Below, piece by piece: positions 17,301 to 26,143 of a stretch of DNA of 64,000 bases (the stretch's first letter is position 1; every line of letters begins with the position of its first letter). Source of the stretch: Rhodopirellula europaea 6C (lineage in GTDB: Bacteria; Planctomycetota; Planctomycetia; Pirellulales; Pirellulaceae). A model generated the notes under the pieces. That model was not told the origin of the DNA. It worked only from the letters and a program-made list of their open reading frames with translations, and made no database searches. The stretch is from positions 1 to 64,000 of the forward strand of contig NZ_ANMO01000113.1 in assembly GCF_000338295.1 (NCBI RefSeq), in the 5' to 3' direction. A program made the translations under genes and the position numbers.

Positions 17301-18837
17301 CGGGTGAAAATGTGGCGGTGTGATTCCCGTTCCCGTCAGTCAACAAGGTGAAGTTCTCTCCGCTGAAGTCCACCCGAGCGTAATGCTTCAAATACGGGTC
17401 TTGGCCTTCATGCACACCACTGACCACCAAATCAAGCACGCGATTTTCTTCGTCGATGTTGTCGATTCCACGCACGACGAATTCGCCGCTTGTGATTGGG
17501 CGGATCTCACCTTCACCGGACAAATCGACCAAGTACAGATGTTGATAGCCGTCTTTCTCACTGACCCAAATGACTTCGTCACTGGCATCCAGGTAAGTCC
17601 ATTGGGGCAGGTCGGTTTTATGAGTGGTCCAAATGAACGTTTCGGATTGTTCATCGATGACGGTTTTGACTTCGCCAGACAACAGGTCGATATCGAACAA
17701 GCGGAACCGTTGATGGCCCCGCTTGGTCACCGCTAGCAAAGCTCGGTGTGGTCCGACCAGCCGCAGGTTCCAAAAACGCTGGGACATCCAAGGCAAATCC
17801 AGCTCAATTGCTTCACCCGTTTCCGCGTTGAACGACAGCAAGCGAGTCTCATCGACTGGATCGCCAGGCAACAAGTACGGACGCGATTTCAGGACCGCTC
17901 GTCCGGCCGCCTTGGGCGACGATTCGACCAAGTGAACCGGTTGAGTCTCGTAGGGAATGACCGCTCGTGTCAGCAACACGGTTCCGTCGGGCGACCATTG
18001 AGGCGACTGCAACCTCATCGGTTGAGCGGACTCCTCGGCGTGATCACCAAAGGATTCTGCCAACTGAGATTCTTCGATCAACGTCTTCCACTCATCCGAT
18101 TCTGCAAGCCGCAATTGCAACCGTCCCTCTGACAGTCGAGCCAAGACCTTGTCGTTCCCGGGGGCAGGTACTCCGGCGGACCAATCGTCGCCGCGTTGAA
18201 AATCGCGACGGCGGCGTCCACGGCGTTCGGGTTCAGGTTGTGTCACGCGGGCAGGTTCTGAAACTTCCACGCGAGCCGGTTCAATGTCGGCGACGAAGTA
18301 ACCGAATCGAGTTTGGTTGTCACCGACCAGTTCCCAAACGTGCCCAGCGAAGGTCGTGCGAACCAATGTGTCTTTCGCAGGGATCGAATCGTACTTGACT
18401 CGTTTGCCGCTGCTGTCGACCCAGAACAATTGCAGCGCTTGATCGGTTTGGTTGACGAACGTGATCTCGGTGTGGGCTTCGGCAGATCGACCGGATCGTG
18501 GTGACCGGCCGCCGCGAAGTTCAGCGTCTCGCGTGATTTCTTTGTTCTCGGAATCAACCTCCGTCATCTCGCCGGTTTCGGCATCCACTCGAATGCCGGT
18601 GAACGATCCATCCGCGTTCTGACGACGGAACCAAAACGAATCGTCATTGGTCCAGTGAGGCGTCAACGTCTGCTGAATGACGCGTGGTCGCGGCGACGAA
18701 GAATCTTGTGCGTTCGCGGAAGCAGCGACCGAAATGGCAGCCAACCCGAGCAGCAACGCCGCGAATCGAAACGCAACGCTCGCGGACAATCGTCCGGCAA
18801 AAATTCCAGGCATCCAATTGTGAAACTGCAATTTCAT
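14353..18837 (-). CDS. S9 prolyl oligopeptidase fused to DUF885 domain
   Basis: This 1494-residue exported protein joins two peptidase-like halves. After a signal peptide (FAALLLGLAAISVAASANA) comes a beta-propeller of the dipeptidyl peptidase IV type, including the WVSEKDGYQHLYLVDL block. The S9 catalytic domain has GIFGTSAGG (Ser near residue 681), GELDTNVPPE (Asp near 754) and NVGHSDGG (His near 785). Residues about 810-1494 match DUF885, with VHHELIPGHH near residue 1318 as the probable metal site. Both parts look intact. Each family usually occurs alone, so the fusion may couple exopeptidase activities on periplasmic peptides. A second start at 18813 is possible. Confidence 0.9.
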   Translation of the reverse strand: MKLQFHNWMPGIFAGRLSASVAFRFAALLLGLAAISVAASANAQDSSSPRPRVIQQTLTPHWTNDDSFWFRRQNADGSFTGIRVDAETGEMTEVDSENKEITRDAELRGGRSPRSGRSAEAHTEITFVNQTDQALQLFWVDSSGKRVKYDSIPAKDTLVRTTFAGHVWELVGDNQTRFGYFVADIEPARVEVSEPARVTQPEPERRGRRRRDFQRGDDWSAGVPAPGNDKVLARLSEGRLQLRLAESDEWKTLIEESQLAESFGDHAEESAQPMRLQSPQWSPDGTVLLTRAVIPYETQPVHLVESSPKAAGRAVLKSRPYLLPGDPVDETRLLSFNAETGEAIELDLPWMSQRFWNLRLVGPHRALLAVTKRGHQRFRLFDIDLLSGEVKTVIDEQSETFIWTTHKTDLPQWTYLDASDEVIWVSEKDGYQHLYLVDLSGEGEIRPITSGEFVVRGIDNIDEENRVLDLVVSGVHEGQDPYLKHYARVDFSGENFTLLTDGNGNHTATFSPDRSRLVVTHSRVDSLPVHELRSADGKLIQTLAKATVTPDDAELNLPQVFSAKGRDGETDIWGLACFPEDYDPAADKKYPVVEYIYAGPHDSHVPKSFRSAPWHRDYLNAGFIVVQIDGMGTANRSKAFHDVCWHNLKDAGFPDRIAWMKALAIEHPAMDLERVGIFGTSAGGQNTGSALLFHGDFYDAGVAACGCHDNRMDKASWNEQWMGYPVGDHYSECSNIDNAANLIGDLFLIVGELDTNVPPESTLRFADALIKAGKDFDMLVMPNVGHSDGGKYGKRRTLDFFIEKLEPGKEIDKSTSDSSEPSEEVATVLIDSEKLQPQIAWMDIQNHYQTDLETLKRRLPVRVAEERLSQTAAFLAAWESQLQTAIGAEGDAALSDADAEVAHELLAAVGDERKQLKTLVASSEELRELAPFTDQLISLTDLSNRVKPLDGQAMAAEMETLSKTLDSSQQKDKDKTVAVSQPVMDAADDLLDAYQSWQTFYEGYHPDFNWWVLDLAKETGSKLRAWKEGLTVDESLTEKLSKRVASDSIELPSPAETFVFGEAYPPIETWSQREATWMPSIVRRFTRRGRDREKKAAQLPQWKEELAALKLDGKPFEEWSLDDQVDWHLLTAEVETRLERKRIEESGEKLAPATSSVEKDLSGTPVGRERIELELRRQFIDHSPEELIELAEQEYAIVRSEMVRVAQDMGLGDDWKAAVERMKNHHVAPGQQPVLIGKMADQSVEWLRKRDWITVPPFADYCWRMIMMTPERQKVNPFFTGGEVISVSFPTSEMSPSDKRQSLRGNNIGYARATVHHELIPGHHLQMYSNERFQPHRRTMSTPFWLEGLAVYWELKLYDDGFARTPEERMGMLVWRAHRCARIIFSLNFHLGRFSPDQCVDFLVDNVGFERRNATAEVRRSIGPSYPPLYQAAYMLGALQIRQLHREMVLSGEMTERDFHDSIMEAGMLPIAMLRQVLKQEPLQRDEPPRWKFN

Positions 18838-19043
18838 GTCTATATGTTCTGTGGAACCGTGATTCAGTGGGCTGCGTCCCCGCCAATCGAGCTCTGTTCG
18901 GCCCCCACTACGAACGAGCCTTCCAAGTCCATTGATTTCGCGGGTTTGCGTCCACTTTAGTCAAGCAGAACGAGGCGATGCGTCGCTTTGAATGATTCGT
19001 CCGACAATGGCGAGATCCTGCTCCTACTCTCATTGATTCGGGA

Positions 19044-19982
19044 ATGAAGATGCTGCCTGCACGCGTACGGGTGTTGGATTCTCACACCGGTGGGGAACCG
19101 ACGCGCATGGTGATCGGAATGGAAGAAACGCTGGTTGGGCAGACGATGGCAGAACGCCGTCTGTACCTCCGCGAAAATTTCCAGGCGTTGGGAGCCCCGA
19201 TCGTCAACGAGCCTCGGGGCAACGACATCATCGTGGGGGCGTGGATGTGCAAACCCGTTGATCCGAGCTGTTTCGCGGGGGTCGTGTTCTTCAACAACGT
19301 GGGCGTGTTGCAGATGTGCGGGCACGCAACAATCGGTGTCATTGCGACGCTTGCGTGGCAAGGAGGATTGCCGCCGGGGATCCATCGCTTGGAGACTCCC
19401 GTGGGAATCATCGAAGTCGAATTGCATTCGGACGGCAAAACGGTCTCGCTCGAAAACGTGGCGAGCGAACGCTATCGATCCGCGGTTCGCGTCGAGGTTC
19501 CCAGTTCACCAAGTCTTGCCAACACATTCGTCACCGGCGACATCGCCTACGGTGGCAATTGGTTTTACTTGGTGGACGATCATGGTTTGCAATTGGAACT
19601 GGGCAACGTCAGTCAGCTGATGGCGACGACGCTGAGCATCAAAGCGGCGTTGATTGATCAAGGGATCACCGGCCAAGACGGCGACGAGATTGACCACATT
19701 GAACTGGTCGGTCCATCCAAAAAGGCTGACGCGAAGAACTTTGTGTTGTGCCCCGGCAACGCCTATGACCGCTCGCCTTGCGGCACCGGAACCAGTGCCA
19801 AAGTCGCTTGTTTGGCAGCAGCCGGCAAACTCGAAGTCGGCGAAACGTTTCGACAAGAATCGATCACCGGTAGTTGCTTCGAAGCGAGCTACCGGATCGA
19901 CGAATCCGGAGCCGTGATCCCAAAGCTCACCGGATCAGCAGAAGTCATCGCCGAAACAACGTTGCTGTTCGAGCGTGAATAA
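19044..19982 (+). CDS. 4-hydroxyproline epimerase / proline racemase family
   Basis: The 312-residue protein belongs to the proline racemase family. Both catalytic cysteines are present: Cys92 in MCGHATIGV and Cys246 in DRSPCGTGTSAK. Two cysteines indicate epimerase or racemase activity; the dehydratase branch has threonine at the second site. The DSHTGGEPTRMV N-terminus fits the 4-hydroxyproline 2-epimerase branch, which converts trans-4-hydroxy-L-proline to its cis-D epimer for degradation. No other hydroxyproline catabolic gene is adjacent, so the substrate is inferred from the family. It converges with the DUF3467 gene. Confidence 0.85.
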   Translation: MKMLPARVRVLDSHTGGEPTRMVIGMEETLVGQTMAERRLYLRENFQALGAPIVNEPRGNDIIVGAWMCKPVDPSCFAGVVFFNNVGVLQMCGHATIGVIATLAWQGGLPPGIHRLETPVGIIEVELHSDGKTVSLENVASERYRSAVRVEVPSSPSLANTFVTGDIAYGGNWFYLVDDHGLQLELGNVSQLMATTLSIKAALIDQGITGQDGDEIDHIELVGPSKKADAKNFVLCPGNAYDRSPCGTGTSAKVACLAAAGKLEVGETFRQESITGSCFEASYRIDESGAVIPKLTGSAEVIAETTLLFERE

Positions 19983-20003
19983 AAAGGCTCACTGAGCATC
20001 GCC

Positions 20004-20190
20004 AGTACGATGGGATTCCAAGCCCGTCGAGTTACAACCGGTTGCTTGACTCAGCCAGAACGCGATCGCATTCGGTTCGTCTCGGTAACCGAGGACGATC
20101 GCCCCTCGGCTGATCGCTCCATCTGCGAACCGTATTGAATCGACAGCCTGGTCAACCAACCGCTTCGTCGGGCTCGGAAGCCCAACGTAC
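20004..20190. repeat. Facing pair of REP-like palindromes in convergent gap
   Basis: One copy at 20004-20027 reads GTACGATGGG, ATTCC, AAGCCCGTC. The other, inverted, at 20167-20190 contains the perfect hairpin GGGCT-TCC-GAGCCC (on the minus strand) followed by GAC. They face each other across about 140 bases and belong to the same family as 14246-14350. The rest of the gap from 19983 to 20206 holds no recognisable gene. Confidence 0.75.
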
Positions 20191-20206
20191 AACTAGTGAA
20201 CTCAAG

Positions 20207-20923
20207 TCACTGATTGCCTTCGTTGCCTTTGCGGCGGTCTTCCAATTGCTTTGTTGCACCGCGGAGTGAATCGAGCAAACGTGGGACTTGGCCAGCCGCC
20301 AAGAACACGCGAGCACTGACGGCGGACTGAGGGAAAAAGCTGGTCAAGAAGTCCAGGCCGAACTCGGTCGCACCGTGGCCGATCATGACCCCGTTGGCAT
20401 AGGTTCCGCTGAGCACTTCATCGGGTAGCTTCAAGTCGTCATAAATTTCTTGCGGAGTCGGTCGACGTTGTTCCGCGTTCGGATTGGGTGTCGGCGTTGG
20501 CATCACCGGATCGCCAAAGCGACCTTTGTACAACTCCAGATTCTTTTGCAAAGCGTCGACAAACTGAGGCATCACGGCGTGCGGGATGACCACGCGAACG
20601 GCGACCCGGTGGGGACGACCCACGGTCTGCAAAAAGTCAACGATGAATTCGCTGGGGCCAGTCATCACGATCGCGCCGGTGCTGAAACAACCACCGGCAA
20701 CATGATCAGGAACCCGGGCTCGAACGGCTGGATTTTCGGCGGCGGGATTGCTGCCCGGCGTCGGAGTTCCGGGCTGGCCGTCGGCGGGTTGACCGCCCTC
20801 CGGCACGCCGTCACCCCATTGGCCGCCGCCGAGTTGACCATCGCCGGGTGGAGTGTCACCGGACCCATTGTCGTCGTTGGGTGGACCGTCAAAGGGAGGC
20901 TCAGAAGGCGTGTCAGAATTCAT
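20207..20923 (-). CDS. DUF3467 protein with two domain copies
   Basis: The 238-residue product starts at 20923, directly before a Gly/Pro/Asp-rich low-complexity segment (residues 5-85). Two DUF3467-like units follow: GGCFSTGAIVMTGPSEFIVDF with its LQKNLELYKGRFG end, and GTYANGVMIGHGATEFGLDF with LLDSLRGATKQLE. The family is widespread but uncharacterised. The paired units suggest an internal duplication or a pseudo-dimer. The gene is divergent from the small gene at 21137. Confidence 0.75.
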   Translation of the reverse strand: MNSDTPSEPPFDGPPNDDNGSGDTPPGDGQLGGGQWGDGVPEGGQPADGQPGTPTPGSNPAAENPAVRARVPDHVAGGCFSTGAIVMTGPSEFIVDFLQTVGRPHRVAVRVVIPHAVMPQFVDALQKNLELYKGRFGDPVMPTPTPNPNAEQRRPTPQEIYDDLKLPDEVLSGTYANGVMIGHGATEFGLDFLTSFFPQSAVSARVFLAAGQVPRLLDSLRGATKQLEDRRKGNEGNQ

Positions 20924-21136
20924 CGGGACCGCAATTGCGAGGAAGCGAAAGGAGACAACCGACGCCATTCTATCGACAGAAAGTTCATCTGTCGTCGGGA
21001 CTGGATGCTTCGATCTCCTCATTGGTGGGGGATAGGGCACATTCCGATCCAAGTTGAAAGTCGACTGTTTGTTTGCACTTGCGATCACTCTGCGCCATCT
21101 TAAGATGGACAGACCATTAATCACCCCGCATCCCCG

Positions 21137-21334
21137 TTGAAGGTCCCCGCCGTGTTAACTGAAGCCACCATCGAACGCATGTTCCGTGAACTTGTCGCCG
21201 AACCCAAGAAATGCACGGAAGAAACTTTCGACCAAGCAGAAGAGTTGCTCGAGCGTGAACTGCGTGACGAGAGCCCTTTGCGTCACCGTTTGACAGTTGA
21301 ACTCGAAGAACTTCGCACTCTGGCCGCCAAGTAA
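21137..21334 (+). CDS. Small conserved hypothetical protein
   Basis: A 65-residue acidic, helical protein (EATIERMFRELVAEPKK, then FDQAEELLERELRDESPLRHRL). The start is TTG at 21137, or GTG at 21152 giving 60 residues; both lack a strong ribosome site. Codon use and amphipathic helix pattern favour a real gene. No family was recognised with confidence. It is divergent from the DUF3467 gene and convergent with the zinc-ribbon gene; inverted repeats TGCCAAA/TTTGGCA (21395-21415) and ACCAACC/GGTTGGT (21423-21445) follow it and may terminate transcription. Confidence 0.55.
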   Translation: MKVPAVLTEATIERMFRELVAEPKKCTEETFDQAEELLERELRDESPLRHRLTVELEELRTLAAK

Positions 21335-21606
21335 TTCGACGGAGTCGAGCGAAACCATTCTGGGATCCTTACGCTCGACGCGTCTTACCCAAACTGCCAA
21401 ACACATCTTTTGGCAAACGACCACCAACCTTCTGCCACGGTTGGTTTCTGAAAATTCAAACGAAATGAATGGCGCGGTTGCCAACAACCGCCCCTTTCTT
21501 ATCTTCCCGGTCTCATTTCCCGGAACGCCTAGCAGCCCGCAGCAACCAACGCTGCCGAGCGAATTGGTCTTGTCATCCTGATACAGACAATTGATCAATC
21601 GCCGAA

Positions 21607-23775
21607 TCAAAGTTCGGGACCGATGATCTTTGGCAATTGACGGTAGAGAAACCTTGGCATCACTGCCAAGAAGCCATCTGAGACTGGATCGTGTTCAATC
21701 GCCAAACTGGCGCCTACCAATCGAGCTGATTCGCGAATTCGGTGCAGCACATCATCGCGGCGTGGCCCCAGAGGCTCACTTCGGACAACGACCGGCAGAC
21801 GGTCATAGGTTGCCGATGTTCCAACCCACCAGTGCGATGAATCAACTTCTCGTACCTGCAGCCCCATCGGATCCAGGACTCGCTCCAACATCTCGCCCGC
21901 CGAGACTTCGTTCCCAGATTCACCGGCATAGGCCATCACCAATTGCCCTGGCGACAAACGACGGCGCTGAGCATCGTTCCAGTTGATCACGCAAGTCGCA
22001 TCGTTGATTCGAGACGTTCGCCTCAACAAACCAGCCATCGCGATCGCGGTGTCGAGTTGCGCCCCTGTCTTGCCCTCACTGAGCACTCGCCATGCCGGGG
22101 GCAGACCATCATCGACAAGCTTTTCGGTCGGCTTGTGAGTGTACGCGGCCGACCATCGCGACATCACATTGTCGCTGAGCAGAGGCTCGTGCTGTCGCAG
22201 CCGCCGCAAAGATTCCGTCGTCAAACAACGCAAATGCAATGCGTCTCTGGGTTCGAGTTCAACCACCGCGTTCAGTTGATCGAGAAGCTTTTCCGCGGAC
22301 CCACGTTCGTTACCAAAGTCTTCCAGTTCGATCAGCGATTTCGTTTTCGCCTGAAGCATGTCCATCGGCAACGTCAACGTCAGCCGATCCTCTTCGGTTT
22401 CGATCTCCAATCCCGCCGACCGAGCGGCGCGGCCGAGCAACTGGCCGATCGTGGTCATTCCTTTGGAGTCGGTGGCGACGGGCTGCCTCAAATCAACATC
22501 CGCCAGATCCATCGAGACCCAATCCAATTGAATCGGGATCAACGTTGCTTCGCCAAGAAACAAAATCAGATCCGACAAAGGGTAACCCTTGGTGCTGACC
22601 GCCAAACGCATCTTCAGCGCCGTCTCGATGTTGATTTCCTCCGGCGGCGTCGCGATCAACATTGGATCGACAAACTCGTCTGCGGCGATGTCCAGAACGA
22701 CGTCTTCCAACACCGGAGCTTCTGACATCGGCGGAGCATCGGGAGCCTGCCCGGGCATCTCCAGCAACATTTGAAACTGAGCGAATTCAGGCGGCAACTC
22801 CATCACTGGGTCAGGTTCTGATTCCGTTGGCGGTGGTTTCGTGACAGGACCGGCGTTTGGTTGATCACGTCCGAGAACAGCGGGCGGACCGTCGAGTGGG
22901 CTTCGAGGCATCAAGTCGTTGGGAACTCCCGGCACGTCCGAACCGCCCGCATCCAAAGCACCCGAGTCCGTATTCGCGTCAGACATCTTGCCGTCGGACA
23001 TTGGATCGCCGCCGGCGGTGTCCGCTGACGTTCCAACCGCGTCCGGTCCGTTTTCCACCGATGCACCAGCATCAATGACGTCGACTTTTGGACTGATCGC
23101 CGGATCGTTCCCGTTCGATTCAATGTCCGCTTCGGAATCGGCCGATACATTGGCGGCCCCATTTTCAATGGGTTCGTCGGACGTATTCGACACAAGCCCC
23201 GGCCCTGTCGTCGCCAGACCCGCGGTTTGATCGGGCTGACGAAACCAAATGAACAAGCCTGCCATGACCGAGACGCTGAGCAGCGAACCGACGATCCACA
23301 TCGCGACTGATTTTGATGTCCCGCTTCGACGAGCTTGGTACAACTCGTTTGGATCGACACCGCCGGGCGATGCCATCGAATTGGTTTCCGAATCGCTGGT
23401 CGTCTCCGGCAAAACGCCTTCGTCAGACTCAAACGATGTTTCGCTCGCCAACGGCGGAGCGATCAGCGGACCAGGATCACCAGCGGCTACGGACGATTCG
23501 GTGGGCAAGTCGCCGACCGACATGCCCGCTTCCGTCATCGCCTCGCTGCCGATGGATTCATCACCAAGAGTGACGCGAGGAGGTGAAGGCGGACTGGGTT
23601 GAGCCACGTTGGTGGCGTGTTGCGGCGGATCGATTTGCACAAAGGAATTGCACTTGGGGCAATTCACAATCGTGCCAATCAAGCTCGGATTGCTGACCTT
23701 CAATCGAGACTGGCAACTGACGCACTGAACTGCGAAAGGTCGGAAATCGCCGCCGGAGGATGCCTCGTCAACCAA
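21607..23775 (-). CDS. Zinc-ribbon, single-pass membrane protein of unknown function
   Basis: This 722-residue protein has an N-terminal zinc-ribbon-like motif (CVSCQSRL, then NCPKCNSF, residues 14-41), a disordered linker, a membrane segment (VAMWIVGSLLSVSVMAGLFIWF, about residues 155-177), a long acidic and Pro/Asp-rich linker, and a folded C-terminal half beginning near ALKMRLAVSTKGYPLSDLILFLGE. That part has repeated STN/secretin-like short alpha-beta units, a weak resemblance only. The last gene of a three-gene operon, it starts 3 bases after the stop of the degenerate HtrA homologue. It may sense or scaffold with the two proteases. Confidence 0.65.
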   Translation of the reverse strand: MVDEASSGGDFRPFAVQCVSCQSRLKVSNPSLIGTIVNCPKCNSFVQIDPPQHATNVAQPSPPSPPRVTLGDESIGSEAMTEAGMSVGDLPTESSVAAGDPGPLIAPPLASETSFESDEGVLPETTSDSETNSMASPGGVDPNELYQARRSGTSKSVAMWIVGSLLSVSVMAGLFIWFRQPDQTAGLATTGPGLVSNTSDEPIENGAANVSADSEADIESNGNDPAISPKVDVIDAGASVENGPDAVGTSADTAGGDPMSDGKMSDANTDSGALDAGGSDVPGVPNDLMPRSPLDGPPAVLGRDQPNAGPVTKPPPTESEPDPVMELPPEFAQFQMLLEMPGQAPDAPPMSEAPVLEDVVLDIAADEFVDPMLIATPPEEINIETALKMRLAVSTKGYPLSDLILFLGEATLIPIQLDWVSMDLADVDLRQPVATDSKGMTTIGQLLGRAARSAGLEIETEEDRLTLTLPMDMLQAKTKSLIELEDFGNERGSAEKLLDQLNAVVELEPRDALHLRCLTTESLRRLRQHEPLLSDNVMSRWSAAYTHKPTEKLVDDGLPPAWRVLSEGKTGAQLDTAIAMAGLLRRTSRINDATCVINWNDAQRRRLSPGQLVMAYAGESGNEVSAGEMLERVLDPMGLQVREVDSSHWWVGTSATYDRLPVVVRSEPLGPRRDDVLHRIRESARLVGASLAIEHDPVSDGFLAVMPRFLYRQLPKIIGPEL

Positions 23776-23778
23776 CGA

Positions 23779-24885
23779 TCACTTCCCACCCGCTTCCGCG
23801 ATCATGCTGGAAACTTCCACCGTCACCAACGACGACGGCAACGCGTAACTAACCACTCGTCCGGCACGAGCGATGTTGACCCCGATGACTTGCCCGTCGC
23901 TGTTGAGCAAAGGTCCGCCGCATTGATCGGGGTTGAGAACCGTGTCGTGCTGCAACGCTTCTTCGAATCCGGACAACCGAATGTTTCGAGCGCCGTTGAC
24001 GCGAGCATCGTTTTCAGATTCTTGCACGATCGCCGCTTCACGCATTTTTGCCGAGACCTCTTTCGTGTCACCATCGCGAACGATCGTGAGCTGAACGATC
24101 TCACCCGGGAAAACCATCCGCAGCGTCGACATCACCGAATCTCGGTTGTTTTGCATTTGTCCGTTGATCGCGATGATCCGGTCTCCGGATTCCAACCCGG
24201 CTTCGGAAGCACTGCTGTTGGGCAAAATTTGTTCGACTTGGGCGCCCGCGGTCGACGCTCTCGAATTCAGTTGAACGCCAAGCATTCCTCGGTAAGCAAC
24301 CCGGCGTGGTCCTGCCCCCATCACACCCAAACCAATGACACGATTGGTCCGATCCGGGCTGATCAAAAAGCTTCCCACGGTAGGAACCTTGGATGTCAGA
24401 GTCACCGGCCGAAGCATTGGAAGGGTGCCGGTGCTGTCGCGTTCGATCACCAACAAAGCCAAATCGCTGCGACGGCGGACCGCGGCGACTCGTGCCGGAA
24501 ACATCCGCCCATCCCGCAAACGGACTCGGATGGGATCGTTGGACAATTCGCTTCGCTTGGTGATCACGTACGCATCCGTCGTCGGAACGGATGCACCCAC
24601 ATGCAGACTCGATCGAGCGACTACCGTGCCCAGTGAAACTGGACGCCCGCCGCAGATCACACCGACCACTCCATCGCTAACACTCTCGGCGATTGGACGA
24701 ACCAATTGCATCATCTCGCCGTTGTCGCGGCGATGCATGACACGCTCGACCAAGCGTTCTTGCAACCAAGCCGGGACTGACGTTTCTTCTTGCGCGACGA
24801 CCACACCGGCGAGCGACACGTTCACCAACGCAACGGTTGCCATCAAGGCGAACGTACGGAGCAGTGATCGCTTCCAGGATGTCAT
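23779..24885 (-). CDS. Degenerate HtrA-like protein with PDZ domain
   Basis: The 368-residue exported protein has a signal peptide (LLRTFALMATVALVNVSLAG), a trypsin-like fold and a PDZ domain (GMLGVQLNSR, then VEQILPNSSASEAGLESGDRIIAINGQ). The protease site is altered. The position of the usual histidine reads YVITKRSEL, the aspartate block RRRSDLALLVIE is kept, and the usual GNSGGPL reads DQCGGPLL with Cys322 in place of serine. It is probably not a serine protease and may act as a regulator, chaperone or peptide-binding partner. The start at 24885 is 7 bases after the stop of the active homologue; an upstream start at 24918 would overlap it. Confidence 0.8.
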   Translation of the reverse strand: MTSWKRSLLRTFALMATVALVNVSLAGVVVAQEETSVPAWLQERLVERVMHRRDNGEMMQLVRPIAESVSDGVVGVICGGRPVSLGTVVARSSLHVGASVPTTDAYVITKRSELSNDPIRVRLRDGRMFPARVAAVRRRSDLALLVIERDSTGTLPMLRPVTLTSKVPTVGSFLISPDRTNRVIGLGVMGAGPRRVAYRGMLGVQLNSRASTAGAQVEQILPNSSASEAGLESGDRIIAINGQMQNNRDSVMSTLRMVFPGEIVQLTIVRDGDTKEVSAKMREAAIVQESENDARVNGARNIRLSGFEEALQHDTVLNPDQCGGPLLNSDGQVIGVNIARAGRVVSYALPSSLVTVEVSSMIAEAGGK

Positions 24886-24892
24886 TTGCAAA

Positions 24893-26143
24893 TCAATCGC
24901 CACGGCCAATCTCCACAATCACTTTCACAGGTTGGCCGTCACGTCGCAGCCAAATCTTCACTCGTTCACCGGGCATCGTGTCTGAAACCGCGGCCTTCAA
25001 TGATTCAAAATCGGTGATATCCACTTCGCCAAACGTGATGACTTGGTCACCCGCTCGAATGCCGCCTTGATCAGCCGGTGATCCCGGACCGACTCGAACA
25101 ACGTTGGCGATCCCACCTTCGCTGTTGCCACGGATCCCAAGCACCGGACGAAATCCCGGCAGATATCCCCAGGCGTTGCCGCCCTGCATTCTGTCCCAGT
25201 GTTCATTGTAGTGATCGACGGGGACATGCAAGTTGTCGGCGACATCATTTCCAATCCGGCTGTGGACGGCGATCAATTTGCCGGACAGATCAAACAACGG
25301 TCCACCGGAGTCACCACCGATCAAAGCACAATCCGTGACGATTCGATCCGGGTACACAGCCAAAATTCGACCAACCCGAGTCACCATGCCTCGTTCAGCC
25401 TCGTAGCCACCAGGATGTCCCGTCGCGATGCACCACATACCCGACTTCAGATTTTCACTGGTCCCAAGCGATGCATGTGGCCATCCGATCTCTCGTCCCG
25501 CCGAGTCGCGGGAGTTTTGTCCCGGGTCAATTTTCATCAGCCCCGCATCAACACTGCGATTCATCCCCAACGTTTTCGCGGATACCGTCCGGCCGTCATT
25601 GAGCGTCAGCATGGCGGACTTGCCCGGACGCATCGCGACGTGAGCGGCGGTCAAGACGTAGCCGGTTGGAGTGATGATCACGCCACAACCTTGAGCCGGT
25701 CCAATCTGGACGCTGACCGTGCATGCTTCCGCGGCCGCGGCGACGTTTTGTTGTTGCCTCTGCAGCGAACGCAACTGATCCAAGGAAGTTGGCACACCAC
25801 CATCCGAAATCAATCGCCGCAATTCAGTTGGCGGCTCGATGAAGGTGCCGCCGGTTCGGCTGTCAAAAGCGTCCGAGGCGGACTCTTGCGCAAAATCGTT
25901 CTGGTTGACCGATCCCGGTGGGATCAACCTTTGCGACGTGATGTCGGGAGAAGCCCCGTAACTTTGTCGCGGAGGCACCAAGGTCGCGCCCGGTGGCAAC
26001 GGAGGCGCACCGCCAATTGCCGAGGGAACTCCGCTAACAACCTGCGCGGGACTCACCGGTTGGGGCATCGCCAGAGCGAACAGAAAACAACTGGCAACCA
26101 GCCTCAGTCCGAGCGTGTCGTGAAATGGCATCGCGTGATTCAT
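24893..26143 (-). CDS. HtrA-like serine protease with PDZ domain
   Basis: The 416-residue exported protease has a signal peptide (LVASCFLFALAMPQPVSP) and a complete triad: His in VLTAAHVA, Asp in MNRSVDAGLMKID and Ser279 in GGDSGGPLF. One PDZ domain follows (PVLGIRGNSEGGIANVV to GERVKIWLRRDGQ). It should degrade or process misfolded envelope proteins. The start at 26143 (MNHAMPFHD) is preferred; 26131 is also possible. First gene of the operon with the degenerate homologue and the zinc-ribbon protein. Confidence 0.85.
   Translation of the reverse strand: MNHAMPFHDTLGLRLVASCFLFALAMPQPVSPAQVVSGVPSAIGGAPPLPPGATLVPPRQSYGASPDITSQRLIPPGSVNQNDFAQESASDAFDSRTGGTFIEPPTELRRLISDGGVPTSLDQLRSLQRQQQNVAAAAEACTVSVQIGPAQGCGVIITPTGYVLTAAHVAMRPGKSAMLTLNDGRTVSAKTLGMNRSVDAGLMKIDPGQNSRDSAGREIGWPHASLGTSENLKSGMWCIATGHPGGYEAERGMVTRVGRILAVYPDRIVTDCALIGGDSGGPLFDLSGKLIAVHSRIGNDVADNLHVPVDHYNEHWDRMQGGNAWGYLPGFRPVLGIRGNSEGGIANVVRVGPGSPADQGGIRAGDQVITFGEVDITDFESLKAAVSDTMPGERVKIWLRRDGQPVKVIVEIGRGD

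Noticed and set aside
19989-20192. Open frame of 67 residues starting in the REP-like palindrome
   Set aside because: Its start lies inside the repeat and it has no domain or ribosome site.
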